Source: CAVWQV01 sp963757115
GTDB lineage: Bacteria > Pseudomonadota > Alphaproteobacteria > Acetobacterales > Acetobacteraceae
Direction of reading: 5' to 3'
DNA: 64,000 nucleotides
Assembly (NCBI GenBank): GCA_963757115.1
Contig: CAVWQV010000006.1
Location: 744,001 to 808,000 of the forward strand
This document shows, in pieces, positions 17,196 to 27,023 of the stretch. Below the pieces are notes generated by a model. That model was not told where the DNA came from. It worked only from the letters and a program-made list of their open reading frames with translations, and made no database searches. The position numbers and the translations under genes were made by a program. How positions within the stretch are numbered: position 1 is the stretch's first letter; each line of letters begins with the position of its first letter.

Positions 17196-18628
17196 GGACT
17201 AAAGTCTGACGGTTAGTGCCCGTGCTGTAGGTCGACCTGTGGCGGGAGCCTGCGGCGTGGGTGCGAAAGCGAGCGCAGTTCACACGGCCTGTTGATTACG
17301 GTCCAAGAACGCTGTTGCACAATGGACAGGGTCGTTGCATCCTCGTGGCTCTGCCGACGAGACTGGAGACGTTCAGCAACGCGGGACAGTGGATATAACG
17401 GCGGGTCTGCGATAAGACCATTCCCATGCCCGTGCTGAGGATGCCCAACTGGCCGCAGATTTCAGCCGGAGATTACTCGCCCGGCACACCCCAAGAGGTC
17501 GTCGATCTATCCGATGTGCACACGGCGTGCACCGTCATAGTGCGTGCCAGTTATGACCACGATCTGCTGACTGTGCTCAACAGTGAAGAATTAACTCGTC
17601 GGACGGTTAGCACACCGGCAGGCCTCGGAGTGCAAGCCCTGGTGCTATCGCTCGCAACACCTGCACTCTAGTCGCATGCGCCGCTTTTCCACAAGAGCCG
17701 GGGTCGCCGGGCCTACGGAACCGGTCACCCAGCGCGGACAATGAAGCTCGGTGATGCCCGCGGGCTACGCACTTCAATCAACAATATGAGGTATAGCTGT
17801 AATTGTTTATAACCGCATGCGGATCCGTGTTCGGTTTCGCTCCGCTGGAGCTGAGACCGGCCCGGAGCTAGAGCACGGTTCGTGCTTTACCCTCATATAA
17901 CCCTGACTAGAGGTTGAGATAGATTAAAGAGCCAGCTTCTATCCGCTCTAATCCCAGCCGTTTTGAAACGCTTCTGTTAGCCTCGCGGAACAGGTTGGCG
18001 GAACCAAACGGCCTGCAGCAGTCGCCCTGAAGTGACGGAATGGTTTCTGGGGAGGCGCTACACGATAGGGTTCGCGTGTCGAGCGAGGGGATGTCCGTAA
18101 CCCGACCAGCGAAGGGCGGCGACCGTTCCGAACTGTACCGCTACTCCGAGACTACAGGCAAGTCAGCCCGGGCAATTCTCGCATTCTGTCGATATGGTCT
18201 GATATTGTTGCCCCAGAATGTCTTGGATCTCGGGCGCAATCGATGGGCGGCTCTCATTTAACATTTTGATGATATATTTTGGCATCTGGGGCGTTGCGCC
18301 CGTGGGCAATTCGTCCCAGATGAACTCATCATTTATCCGCCCAACATCCTGGTGGACATCGTCAACTCGGATTTATCGGCCAGAGCGTAGGTAGCCGAAA
18401 TGACGCAGTTAGCAGGCACAATCATCCGCCTTGAATGCCTGAAGGGGGCGGCCGGCGGAAATGGGGATGCACGCTCGTGGCGCCGCTTTCGCGCGCGAAC
18501 TCGACAAGCCCGCCAGGAGGTGGCTCCAAGCCACCCACTAACCGTGTTCGATGTTGCCCCGGTTGTTGCCCCGAACCGGAACGCGTTACCTCGGCGACGC
18601 AGGTCGTGCGGTAAGAGTCTGACCTCGT
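17196..18628. other. Gene-poor 1.4-kb region beside tRNA-Asn
   Basis: No convincing gene is visible. Short open frames at 17426-17671 and 18040-18261 (plus strand) lack recognisable families, good ribosome sites or GC-rich third positions. Several patches (17770-17820, 17885-17950, 18250-18290) are clearly AT-richer than the flanks. Three copies of GTTGCCCC occur at about 18207, 18554 and 18564. A decayed mobile element next to a tRNA gene is one explanation, but no integrase, terminal repeat or duplicated tRNA end was found. Confidence 0.4.
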
Positions 18629-18704
18629 TGGCTCCCGGAGTAGGACTCGAACCTACGACCCAGCGGTTAACAGCCGCTTGCTCTACCAACTGAGCTATCC
18701 GGGA
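18629..18704 (-). tRNA. tRNA-Asn (GTT)
   Basis: Read on the minus strand it folds as a cloverleaf: acceptor TCCCGGA/TCCGGGA, D-arm GCTCAGTTGGTAGAGC, anticodon loop CTGTTAA with GTT, and T-arm GGTTCGAGTCC. The terminal CCA is encoded. It lies 67 bases from the divergently oriented tRNA-Leu. Confidence 0.96.
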
Positions 18705-18771
18705 CCAGCGGGCGGCACGCTATAGCGAAGCCCTCGCGCTGACGCAAACCGCGTTGTAAGACGGCGCCGTT

Positions 18772-18855
18772 GCGGGCGTGGCGGAATTGGCAGACGCGCC
18801 GGACTCAAAATCCGGTTCTGGCGACAGAGTGTCGGTTCGACCCCGACCGCCCGCA
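18772..18855 (+). tRNA. tRNA-Leu (CAA)
   Basis: A class II tRNA of 84 nt: acceptor GCGGGCG/CGCCCGC, D-arm GGCGGAATTGGCAGACGC, anticodon loop CTCAAAA with CAA, a long variable arm, and T-loop GGTTCGACCCC. The 3' end is followed by TCA, so CCA is not encoded. Confidence 0.95.
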
Positions 18856-18920
18856 TCACCCGAACTGGCCTTCCCCGTCGCAAACTCCCGCGCTTGCCGC
18901 CCAAGTCATCCCGGATGAGG

Positions 18921-19325
18921 TTAGGGCGCGTCGGGCGGCTCCGAGTTCATCGGCGGCACGGGCCTGAAGGTCGGGCCGGGCGGTGCGGAAGCGGGCGCTG
19001 GCCCGAGCGCCAGTCTGAACTTCAGGACGACCGCCGACGGCTTTACCTGGACCGCTTTCGACGCGCCGCGCGGCAGCGGCACGCGTTCCGCCATGCAGAA
19101 GAACACGAGCAGCGCACCCAGCGCCTCGGCGGCCAGGGGCACCACGAGCTCGCCGCTCTCGGTTCCGAACACGAGGTCGACGCTGCTCTGCTCCGGGCGG
19201 AACGCGACCCCGGCCGCGGCCGTGGACGGCAGACCGAACCTGCTTGCGACATGGGCGCTGGCGGCAACCGCCTTCAGCAGGCCTTCCGCGTCGAACTCGA
19301 TATCGCGCCGTTCGACGATCGCCAT
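18921..19325 (-). CDS. Conserved hypothetical protein
   Basis: A 134-residue predicted cytoplasmic protein starting at ATG 19325, with AAGGAG four bases upstream. The core (MAIVERRDIEFDAEGLLKAVAAS, SGELVVPLAAEALGALLVFFCMAERVPLPR) has mixed alpha/beta character and ends in a proline-rich tail. I do not recognise a named family. GC-rich third positions and a clear ribosome site support it being real. It reads toward the tRNA-Leu gene. Confidence 0.6.
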   Translation of the reverse strand: MAIVERRDIEFDAEGLLKAVAASAHVASRFGLPSTAAAGVAFRPEQSSVDLVFGTESGELVVPLAAEALGALLVFFCMAERVPLPRGASKAVQVKPSAVVLKFRLALGPAPASAPPGPTFRPVPPMNSEPPDAP

Positions 19326-19455
19326 GACGCTCCTTCCCGGAAGCCGAGCCGGCCCATCGCCGCCCGCACCCCGACTGGGAGGTGCCGACGGGAGCAGCAC
19401 AGCCGTTCACGATAGCGACAAAGCCGTTACGAGAAGATAAACGCAGCGCGCCGTG

Positions 19456-19816
19456 CTACGGCGCGTCGCCGCGCGTCGGCTCCGTGTTCCCTTCGAGATA
19501 GTCGTGACGTTGTTCCTTCGTCATCGGGGTCTGGCGCCATTCCCCCTGATCGGCCGACCGATCGGGAAACTCGCCGTAGTTGTCCTGGATCGACGCCTCC
19601 TCGACGATGACACCGGGAATGGGCTCGTTCAGCGTGTATCGGGTTGGGCAGCAACCCCGCCCCGGCGCTTTCCTCCATGCCGACCAGTTCACGGGCGCGT
19701 TCCCAGTATTCCGCGTCGCGCCCGTGCGGGCCGCCATCAGCCTCCCAGAGATGATAAGCCTTCTCGCGGATGCGCGCTTCGCGTTCCGGCGTGTCGATCA
19801 AGGGATTGTCGCTCAT
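19456..19816 (-). CDS. DUF2934 domain protein (one frameshift)
   Basis: The N-terminal block REARIREKAYHLWEADGGPHGRDAEYWERA is the DUF2934 signature, found in small proteins of unknown function in alphaproteobacteria. At about 19643-19646 the frame shifts by one base. The continuation in the other frame (LNEPIPGVIVEEASIQDNYGEFPDR, then DQGEWRQTPMTKEQRHDYLEG) runs to the TAG at 19456. The span is 361 nt, 120 codons plus one base, so a one-base insertion would explain it. Repaired, it encodes about 119 residues. It is divergent from the MFS gene. Confidence 0.7.
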
Positions 19817-19910
19817 CTTTCATCCTCGCTCGGGCAAAAGCTACATGCAGGTGCCGACTTTCCATGCGAGGACACCAGATCTCCTCACATGAAGGGGGCG
19901 GGCGCGGAAC

Positions 19911-21170
19911 GTGGATAACCGGCGAAGAGTTCGCCCAGCGGGTCGGTCGGCGTCCGTTTGGTTCGTCCTCGTCACAATCGGCATCGACGCGCTCGGCTTC
20001 GGCATCGTGGTCCCGGTGCTGCCCAATCTGGTCGCCTCGCTTGGGCGGCTCTCCCCAAGCGCGGCGGCCGTGTGGGTAGGGAGCTTGTTCGCCACCTTCT
20101 CTGTCATGCAGGTCGTCTGCGCGCCCCTGCTGGGCGCCCTGAGCGATCGGTGGGGCCGCCGACCGGTGCTGCTGCTGTCGCTCCTGGGAGGCTGCGCCAA
20201 CTACGTCATGCTGGTCTGGGCGCCGACGCTCGGATGGCTGTTCCTCGGGCGAGTGATCGCCGGCGCGACGTCGGCAGCCGCGTCGGCTGCAACCGCGTAT
20301 ATCGCCGATGTAACCCCCCCGGAGCGGCGGGCGCAGCGCTTCGGCCTGGTCGGAGCGATGTGGGGGCTCGGCTTCGTGCTCGGGCCGGCGCTCGGCGGCG
20401 TGCTCGGGGCGTACGGGCCGCGGCTCCCCTTCGCGGCGGCAGCGGAACTCGCCGGCTGCAACCTGCTCTACGGGACGCTCATCTTGCCTGAGAGCCTCCC
20501 GAGGGCGCTGCGGCGGCCGTTCCGGTGGCGCGCGGCCAGCCCCATGGGCACCTTGCGCGTGATCGGGGCGGACCGCACCTACAAGCGGCTGGCGCTCGCC
20601 TGGTGCTGTGCCTGGTTCGCGCTCGGGGCGTTGCAGAGCAGCTTCGTGCTCGCCAACGAGACGCGGTTCGGCTGGGGAGCGCCGCAGAACGGCTTGGCCC
20701 TTGCTGCCATGGGCTTGGGGTCGGCCGTAGTGCAGGGCTTGCTGCTGCGACGGATCATCCGGCGCCTCGGCGAACGACGCGCGGCGCTGGCCGGCTACGT
20801 CCTGGCGGCCTCCGCCTATGCCTGCTTCGCGTTGGCGGGCGTCGGCGGCGTCATTTTCGTCGGCCTAATCCTCCAGGCCTTCGGCGCAATCAGCGGCCCG
20901 GCCGTGCAGGGCATGGTGTCGGCCCGCGCCGGTCCGGACCGGCAGGGCCAGGTGCAGGGCGCGCTCGCCTCGCTGCAGGGGCTGACGGCTATATTCTCGC
21001 CCCTGGTGGCAGGCTGGCTGTTCGGCGTGTTCACCGCCCCGCAAACGCCGTTCTATTTTCCCGGCGCGCCGTTTTTGTTGGCGGGACTAAGCTACGCGCT
21101 GGCGTTCGGCGCAATCTTTGGGCTCGCGCCGGCGCCCTCGGAGAGCGCGGCGGACCCGCTTCGCGACTGA
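19911..21170 (+). CDS. MFS transporter of the TCR/Tet exporter type
   Basis: A 12-helix major facilitator of 419 residues. The TCR/Tet-type opening DALGFGIVVPVLPNLVASLG, motif A GALSDRWGRRPVLL between helices 2 and 3, and motif C-like GLGFVLGPALGGVLGAYGP in helix 5 place it among drug:proton antiporters (Bcr/TetA-like). GTG 19911 begins a short basic N-terminus. The substrate is unknown. No regulator gene is adjacent, so inducible resistance is not implied. It converges with the DUF3429 gene downstream. Confidence 0.85.
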   Translation: MDNRRRVRPAGRSASVWFVLVTIGIDALGFGIVVPVLPNLVASLGRLSPSAAAVWVGSLFATFSVMQVVCAPLLGALSDRWGRRPVLLLSLLGGCANYVMLVWAPTLGWLFLGRVIAGATSAAASAATAYIADVTPPERRAQRFGLVGAMWGLGFVLGPALGGVLGAYGPRLPFAAAAELAGCNLLYGTLILPESLPRALRRPFRWRAASPMGTLRVIGADRTYKRLALAWCCAWFALGALQSSFVLANETRFGWGAPQNGLALAAMGLGSAVVQGLLLRRIIRRLGERRAALAGYVLAASAYACFALAGVGGVIFVGLILQAFGAISGPAVQGMVSARAGPDRQGQVQGALASLQGLTAIFSPLVAGWLFGVFTAPQTPFYFPGAPFLLAGLSYALAFGAIFGLAPAPSESAADPLRD

Positions 21171-21195
21171 GCCCCTCCGCCGGTCCGGAGGGCCG

Positions 21196-21684
21196 TCAGC
21201 GAGCGTTCAGGCTTTGCCCTAAAACATGCAATGTGAGCACGGTGACGAGCATGGCGAGCACCACGATGGTGAGGCCCCAGCGCAGCCACATGTAGCCCGG
21301 CGGCACGAGGTTCCGCGTTGCCGCTCGATGCTCCACCAGCGCTGTGCCGCCAAATCCAGCGATCAGCACGAGCAGCCCGGACCAGAACGGCAGTTCGAGG
21401 ATGGGCAGCGCAAGTGCCACCCAGCCGATCAGGGCGGGAACCACCCCGAGCAGAAACCGGGCGCGCTCACCCGTGCGCGGCGCGGTATCCTGCTGGAGGA
21501 GTGCGAAGCCCCAGTGCACGGCCCCGAGAAACGACAAGATCACCGCCCCATAGGCGATTAACAGCAGGGTCATGCGGCGGGCCTGCACGCCATCGGGGCT
21601 GAGCGCCAGCAGACCGAGCAGGATGAAGGGAACGAGGCCGGCGATCCCGAGCACGATGGCGAGGAGCGGCACGCGGCGGATCAT
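21196..21684 (-). CDS. DUF3429 family membrane protein
   Basis: A 162-residue inner-membrane protein with five predicted helices. LGIAGLVPFILLGLLAL, LLIAYGAVILSFLGAVHWGFAL and LLGVVPALIGWVALALP match the DUF3429 pattern, in which a YGAxILSFLGgxxWG segment is typical. The function is unknown. ATG 21684 has GGAGG seven bases upstream and begins directly before the first helix, which is why I prefer it to the longer frame. It lies between the MFS exporter and the beta-glucan synthase and transcribes away from the latter. Confidence 0.8.
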   Translation of the reverse strand: MIRRVPLLAIVLGIAGLVPFILLGLLALSPDGVQARRMTLLLIAYGAVILSFLGAVHWGFALLQQDTAPRTGERARFLLGVVPALIGWVALALPILELPFWSGLLVLIAGFGGTALVEHRAATRNLVPPGYMWLRWGLTIVVLAMLVTVLTLHVLGQSLNAR

Positions 21685-21731
21685 CGACACGCCTCCGTTT
21701 GCCAGAATTCCGGGACTCCTCGCCAACTACG

Positions 21732-24424
21732 TCAATCCCCAGCCCCGGTTCGCGCCGCCAGCTGTGCGACCGGCGAAGGGCAGGGCGACGGAGCCAGGAG
21801 CTCGGTCGGCCGCCGAAGTGGTCGCGCCGCAATCACCGAAGCAAACACCGAGGCGAGATAAGGCAGGGATTGCGTCAGCAGCACAAGGCACCACAGCGAG
21901 GCCTCGAGCGTCGCCAGCCGATGCTGGAGGGCTACGCCCACCATCGCCGCCCAGGTCGAGGCGAGCAGCACGGCTTCCTCCCGCGCCATCAGCACTCCTC
22001 GTAGCAGCGCAGGCGCGCGCGCCATCTTGGGCGTGCGGAGAAACGGCGCCCCGGTGGTGACGAGCCCGGTCAGCACCGCCTTTCCGATGGTGTGGCTGAG
22101 CGCGAGACCGGCGACGGCCGCCCCTACCCGGTCGCGCAGGCCACACGGCACACGGCTCCGGTAAAGCGCGAAAATCTGCCCGAGCTTGAAGCCGAACAGG
22201 CCGATCGAGGGCAGCATGAACAGCGCGATCGGGAACTCGAACCGCATGGGCGCGGCGATCAGGCCCACCGACCAGACAAGAGCGAGCAACAGGAACAGCA
22301 GGCCGAGCGCATCCCCGAGCCACGGCAGCCAGCCGGTGACGAAGTGCCAGCGCTGGCCCAGCGTGAGGCGGCGGTTGAAGGGGGAGAACAGCGCGCCGCG
22401 GTGTGCCCGGCAGATCTGCACTGCGCCATAGGCCCAGCGGAAACGCTGCTTGCGGAAGGCGCAGAAATCGTCCGGCATTACGCCCCGGCCGAAGCTTTGG
22501 GCGGCGTACACCGCCTGCCAGCCGCGTTCGAACAGACGCAGCCCGAGCTCGGCATCCTCCGTGATGGTCCACTCCGCCCAGCCGCCTGCGTCAACCAGCG
22601 CCGAACGGCGGATCAGGGTCATGGTGCCATGCTGGATGATGGCGTTGCGCTCGTTCCGGGTCAGCATGCCGAGCTGGAAGAAGCCGGCATACTCCCAGAA
22701 CATCAGTCGCTTGAAGAACGACCCGTCGTTGTCGCGGTAGTCCTGGGGCGATTGCACGAAGCCCACGGCCGGGTCCGCGAAAGCGGGAACCATGCAGCGC
22801 AGCCAGTCGGGCGACACCACGTAGTCGCTGTCGAGCACTCCCATCACCGCGGCGTCCGCCGCAGTCTTCGTCGAGCGCGAAGTTCAGCGCCCCCGCCTTG
22901 AAGCCCGGCCATCTGCCGAGATGATAGAAGCGGAACCGCGACCCGAGCCGGGCGCAGTGTTCCGCGACCGGCTCCCACAACGCCGGGTCCGTGGTGTTGT
23001 TGTCGATCACCAGCACCTCGAAGTCGGGATAGTCGAGGTCGGCCAGCGCGTTGAGCGTTTGCTGCACCATGAGCGGCGGTTCGTCGCAGATCGGCACGTG
23101 GATCGAGACTTTGGGCAGGGCGCAGCCGGGAGGAGCCGGGACCGGAGTGAAGCGGCGTCGCGCGCTCCGGCCCCAGACGGTTTCCGCGAGCTCGAAGCTG
23201 TCGGCGAGCAGCAGCAAGAGCAGCATCAGCTGCCCGGCTGTGAGCGCGCCCCAAACCGAAGCGGCGGCGGCGCTCAGGTATTTGCCGCTCATCGCGATCA
23301 GCACCGCAGCCAGGGTCGCCACGAAACCCTGCGTGAGCGCCGCCAGGATCAGCTTGCCCCCGAGCTGGATGTCAGGTCGGCGCGACAGCAGGATGGCGGC
23401 GAGCAGGGCAGCCACCAGCGCGCTGCCGAGCGCCCAGGGACGCCAAGCTGGCGTCTCGGACGACCAAGCCGGTCATCGGCCATTTCGGCTGCCGGTCGAG
23501 GTCCATCATGCCCCAGTACCCGGCGGCGCGGCCCTCGAAGCTGGTCTTCCAGGGCTGATCGAACGCTTCCATCACGAAATAATCGAGGTTGCGGTCGCGG
23601 GCGACGTTAAAGAACGCCCTAAGAAAGGCCGCCTGGTTCACGCGGCTGGCGCGCGCGCCGCCAATATCGACGCCGTCCGACGGCCAACCGACCTCACCGA
23701 TCACGATATGCTTGCCCGGATACGCCGCCTGCACGGCCGCGAGCTTCTCGAGTACGAAGCGCGAGGACGCGTCAACCGGCAGCCCCTCCCAATACGGCAA
23801 GAGGTGGATGGTGATGTAATCGACCGCCTGCGCAAGCTCCGGGTGGGCAAGCCAAACGTGCCACGGTTCGGCGGTGGAAACCGGAACGCGCACCTTCTGC
23901 CGTACGGCGGTGATGGCGGCCACCAATTGTTCCGGGGTCAGGTCCTCGCGGAGCAATGTCTCGTTGCCGACCAGCACGCGCTCGACATTGCGATGCGCGC
24001 GCGCGTCGTCGACGAGGCGGGCCAGCTCCGCCGCGTTGTGCTCCGGGTTGCGGTCGAGCCAAGCGCCGAGAGTAAGGCGAAGCGGCAGGTCGGCGGCGAG
24101 CCCCGGGATATCGCCGAGCACGCCCTGCACCGTGTAGGTGCGTAGCCGACCGGTGAGCTCCGCGGCGCGGAGCAGGTCGGCGCGGATCTGTGCGCGATCG
24201 GGATACCCGCCCTCCTCTGGGCTTTGGCCGCGACCGAACGGAGAGAAGGCGAGCCCCGCCACTTCGCCCGTGAAGTCCGGCGGGGCCGTCGGCCGCTCGA
24301 CCAACGCCCAAGCGGCGAGGGTCGCCAGGGCGCAAAGCACAACGGCGAACACGGTGGTCGACGTGCCGGGCGCGCGTCGTTCCGGCGGAGGGGTCGCCTG
24401 CGGCGGCGAGTTGGCTGGTTGCAT
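21732..24424 (-). CDS. Membrane GH17-GT2 beta-glucan synthase, NdvB-like (two frameshifts)
   Basis: A fused protein of about 896 residues. The order is an N-terminal membrane helix (VFAVVLCALATLAAWAL), a GH17-type domain (LAFSPFGRG, VLVGNETLLREDLT with the acid Glu, and VIGEVGWPSDG with the nucleophile Glu), several helices, and a GT2 domain (VSIHVPICDEPPLMVQQTL, GVLDSDYVV, ITEDAELGLRLFERGW, QRFRWAYGA). A final group of helices follows. The layout matches NdvB-like beta-1,3-glucan synthases of Bradyrhizobium and Pseudomonas. One extra base at about 23461 and another at about 22866 break the frame; the 2693-nt span equals 897 codons plus two bases, and removing both restores continuity. Confidence 0.82.
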
Positions 24425-24626
24425 GGTTTTTTCGTTGTCCGTGCGGGCGAAGTTGCCCGCGCAGAGGCCAGTCAACCCTTCCACTGCGGCGTGCCGCCGG
24501 CCTCAATATGACGGAAGGGTGGCGGGTGCCAAGCAAAGATGCCCCGGAGAGTTTGATCGTCCCCGGCGCGGCTGTGCCGCCGTGCGTGCGGCGGTATGGT
24601 GCGGCCTCCCAGCTTCGGCGGAGCCC

Positions 24627-25931
24627 ATGGCCATCGCGTTGGAGATCGTCGTCATCCTCCTGCTCATCGTCGTGAACGGCGTGTTCTCGATGAGCGAGCT
24701 GGCCTTGGTCTCGGTGCGCCGCGCGCGCCTGGCCGTGCTGGAGCGGAAGGGCGTCGCCGGGGCTAGGACGGCGTCGCTGCTGGCCGACGATCCGCAGCGC
24801 TTCCTTCCCACCGTGCAGGTCGGCATCACCCTGGTCAGTATCCTGTCCGGCGTTTTCGGCGGGGCGCGGGTCGGGCATCACCTGGCGGAGTATCTGGTCG
24901 GCTACCCGTATGTCGGCCCGTTCGCCGAACCGGTGGCACTCGGGGTGGTGGTGGTCGTCGTGACCTACCTGACCATGGTCCTGGGCGAGCTGGTGCCGAA
25001 GCAGCTGGCGCTGCGCCGACCGGAGCATATCGCCGCGCGGGTCGCCCGGCCCATCGCAGGGCTCGCCCGCATCGCCGGGCCCGTCGTTTGGCTGCTGAGT
25101 GCCTCGTCGAGCCTCATACTCCGGCTGTTCGGCCTGCATCGCGCTCCGAAGCCCATGGTGACGGAGGAGGAGCTGAAGGCACTGCTGACCGAGGGGGCGC
25201 AGGCCGGCGTGCTGGAAGTGGAGGAGCGCGACATCATCGAGCGAGTGCTTCGCCTGGCGGACAAACCGGTGCGCGCGATCATGACGCCGCGCACCGAGCT
25301 TGCCTGGATCGACCGGACCAGCAACCGGCGAGAAATCGCCGCTACCCTGAAAGCCACGCCGCATTCGCGGTTCGTGGTGTGCGACGGCTCCGTGGACAAC
25401 GTGGTGGGCGTGGTCCAGGCGAAGGACGTTCTCGATCGCATCCTGAGCGGCGGAGATTTGTCGGTGGCCGCGTCCTTGCGCCAACCCCTGGTGATGCCCG
25501 ACACCGTGAGCGCGCTCGACGCTTTGGAGCGGCTGCGCCCGGACCCGCTGGGGATCGCTCTCGTGCTGGACGAGTACGGCAGCTTCGAGGGCGTGGTGAC
25601 CGCCGCCGACGTGCTGCAAGCCATCGTGGGCGACCCTGCGGGGCCAGGTGGCCACGGCGGCAACGGTCACGCCGAGGGCGAGCCTACTTTGCTCGTGCTG
25701 GATGGGCTGACCCCGGTCGATGAGCTGAAAGACCGGCTGCAACTGCCGGATCTGCCGGCCGAAGGTCACTATCACACGGTTGGCGGGCTGGTTCTGGCAC
25801 TGCTCCGCCGCGTGCCGCAGCCGGGCGACCGCATCGTCTTCGGCGGCTGGCGGTTCGAGGTGCTGGAGATGGACGGAAGGCGGGTGGACCGGGTGCAGAT
25901 CAGCCGCGAGCCGGTCGCCGCCGAGGTCTAG
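24627..25931 (+). CDS. Hemolysin C/CorC family transporter-like protein
   Basis: A 434-residue protein with the standard CNNM-CBS-CorC order. The N-terminal membrane domain is IVVNGVFSMSELALVSVRR, FLPTVQVGITLVSILSGVFGG and MVLGELVPKQLALR. A CBS pair (VRAIMTPRTELAWID, then GIALVLDEYGSFEGVVTAADVLQAIVGD) and a C-terminal CorC_HlyC domain (YHTVGGLVLALLRRVPQPGD) follow. Homologues have been linked to Mg/Co efflux or tolerance. ATG 24627 begins the first helix; the frame remains open upstream but that part is antisense to the glucan synthase and looks non-coding. The two genes are divergent. Confidence 0.9.
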   Translation: MAIALEIVVILLLIVVNGVFSMSELALVSVRRARLAVLERKGVAGARTASLLADDPQRFLPTVQVGITLVSILSGVFGGARVGHHLAEYLVGYPYVGPFAEPVALGVVVVVVTYLTMVLGELVPKQLALRRPEHIAARVARPIAGLARIAGPVVWLLSASSSLILRLFGLHRAPKPMVTEEELKALLTEGAQAGVLEVEERDIIERVLRLADKPVRAIMTPRTELAWIDRTSNRREIAATLKATPHSRFVVCDGSVDNVVGVVQAKDVLDRILSGGDLSVAASLRQPLVMPDTVSALDALERLRPDPLGIALVLDEYGSFEGVVTAADVLQAIVGDPAGPGGHGGNGHAEGEPTLLVLDGLTPVDELKDRLQLPDLPAEGHYHTVGGLVLALLRRVPQPGDRIVFGGWRFEVLEMDGRRVDRVQISREPVAAEV

Positions 25932-26155
25932 CGTCCGGCTCGCCGTCCTGTTGGCTCAGGAGGCGCTCGTTTCCGTGCAGGCCTGCTCGCGCGCAGTTGG
26001 ATTGGCATTTGGCAACCGAACGGCAAACTCAGGGCCATCTGAGCTGGCGCAGATTCGTGAAGAGTCACACGCCTTTGCCTCGCGCCCTAGTCCGGCCAGC
26101 GCAGGGGCCGCCCGTGAACTGAACGAGACGGAAAACCTAATTGAGAGATGCGAGC

Positions 26156-26932
26156 ATGCAGGAAGTCGTTGACTCTGCGATCAGCAAGGTCCCGGCGGTC
26201 ACGCTCGGTTTCTGGATCATCAAGATTGCGGCGACCACGTTGGGGGAGACCGGGGGCGACGCGGTCACCATGACGCTCGGGCTCGGTTACCTGATCGGCA
26301 CGGCCATCTTCGCGACCTTGCTCATCGTGCTCCTCACGGCGCAGATCCGGGCGACGCGGTTTCACCCATTCCTTTATTGGGCGGTGATCGTCGCCACGAC
26401 GACGGCCGGCACGACTCTCGCCGACTTCTGCGACCGTTCACTAGGCATCGGTTATGTCGGCGGCTCCCTGCTCCTGTTTGCGTTGTTGGCAGCCACGCTC
26501 GGTGCTTGGCGTTGGTCGGTCGGCTCGATCGCCAGCGACCACGTCACGTCGCGGAAGGTCGAAACCTTCTATTGGGTGACGATCATGTTCTCCCAGACGC
26601 TTGGCACTGCGCTCGGTGATTTCCTCGCGGACACGACCGGGCTCGGCTACGACGGAGGCGCGCTTGTCTTCGGGGCAGGGCTGGCGCTGGTGGCGGCCCT
26701 CTACTACTGCACGACCATATCGCGGACGCTGCTGTTCTGGGTGGCGTTCATTGTTACCCGGCCGCTGGGTGCCACGGTTGGTGACTTTCTCGATAAGCCG
26801 CTCGACCACGGTGGCCTGGCATTGGGCCGTTTCCAGGCGTCGGCCGTGCTCGCCGTGTTGATCGTCCTCGCCATCCTGCTGATCCCGCAACGCGCCGGGC
26901 GGCATCCCGGCGCGAGCGTGGCGGGCGCATAG
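26156..26932 (+). CDS. COG4705-like membrane protein with four internal repeats
   Basis: A 258-residue integral-membrane protein with about eight helices. Four copies of a motif resembling T-x-G-x-x-x-G/A-D-x-L recur at roughly 60-residue intervals: TLGETGGDAV, TAGTTLADFC, TLGTALGDFL and LGATVGDFLD, the first three each followed by an LG(L/I)GY segment. This layout matches uncharacterised membrane proteins of the COG4705 type. The function is unknown; repeats with buried acidic residues often mark transporters. ATG 26156 follows GAGAG. It is preceded by 224 bases without a clear gene and followed by the PEPC-like gene. Confidence 0.75.
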   Translation: MQEVVDSAISKVPAVTLGFWIIKIAATTLGETGGDAVTMTLGLGYLIGTAIFATLLIVLLTAQIRATRFHPFLYWAVIVATTTAGTTLADFCDRSLGIGYVGGSLLLFALLAATLGAWRWSVGSIASDHVTSRKVETFYWVTIMFSQTLGTALGDFLADTTGLGYDGGALVFGAGLALVAALYYCTTISRTLLFWVAFIVTRPLGATVGDFLDKPLDHGGLALGRFQASAVLAVLIVLAILLIPQRAGRHPGASVAGA

Positions 26933-27023
26933 AGTCCCCGCGAAGATCCGCCTTGAGTAGTCCGGCTCCGCCTCGGGCATCAGCATCTGCGCTTGCCGCA
27001 CTGCAGCAACGCAGGGCAGAGTT

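Noticed and set aside
17426..18261. Two short plus-strand frames (17426-17671 and 18040-18261)
   Set aside because: No ribosome site, family or codon bias; AT-rich surroundings. Kept only in the description of the gene-poor region.
18333..18689. Minus-strand 118-codon frame overlapping tRNA-Asn
   Set aside because: Its first residues (AVNRWVVGSSPTPGAN) are the translated tRNA sequence, a common artefact; the rest has no coding features.
24138..24626. Long N-terminal extension of the CorC/HlyC gene
   Set aside because: It is antisense to the glucan synthase, has no family similarity, and the membrane domain with a ribosome site begins at 24627.
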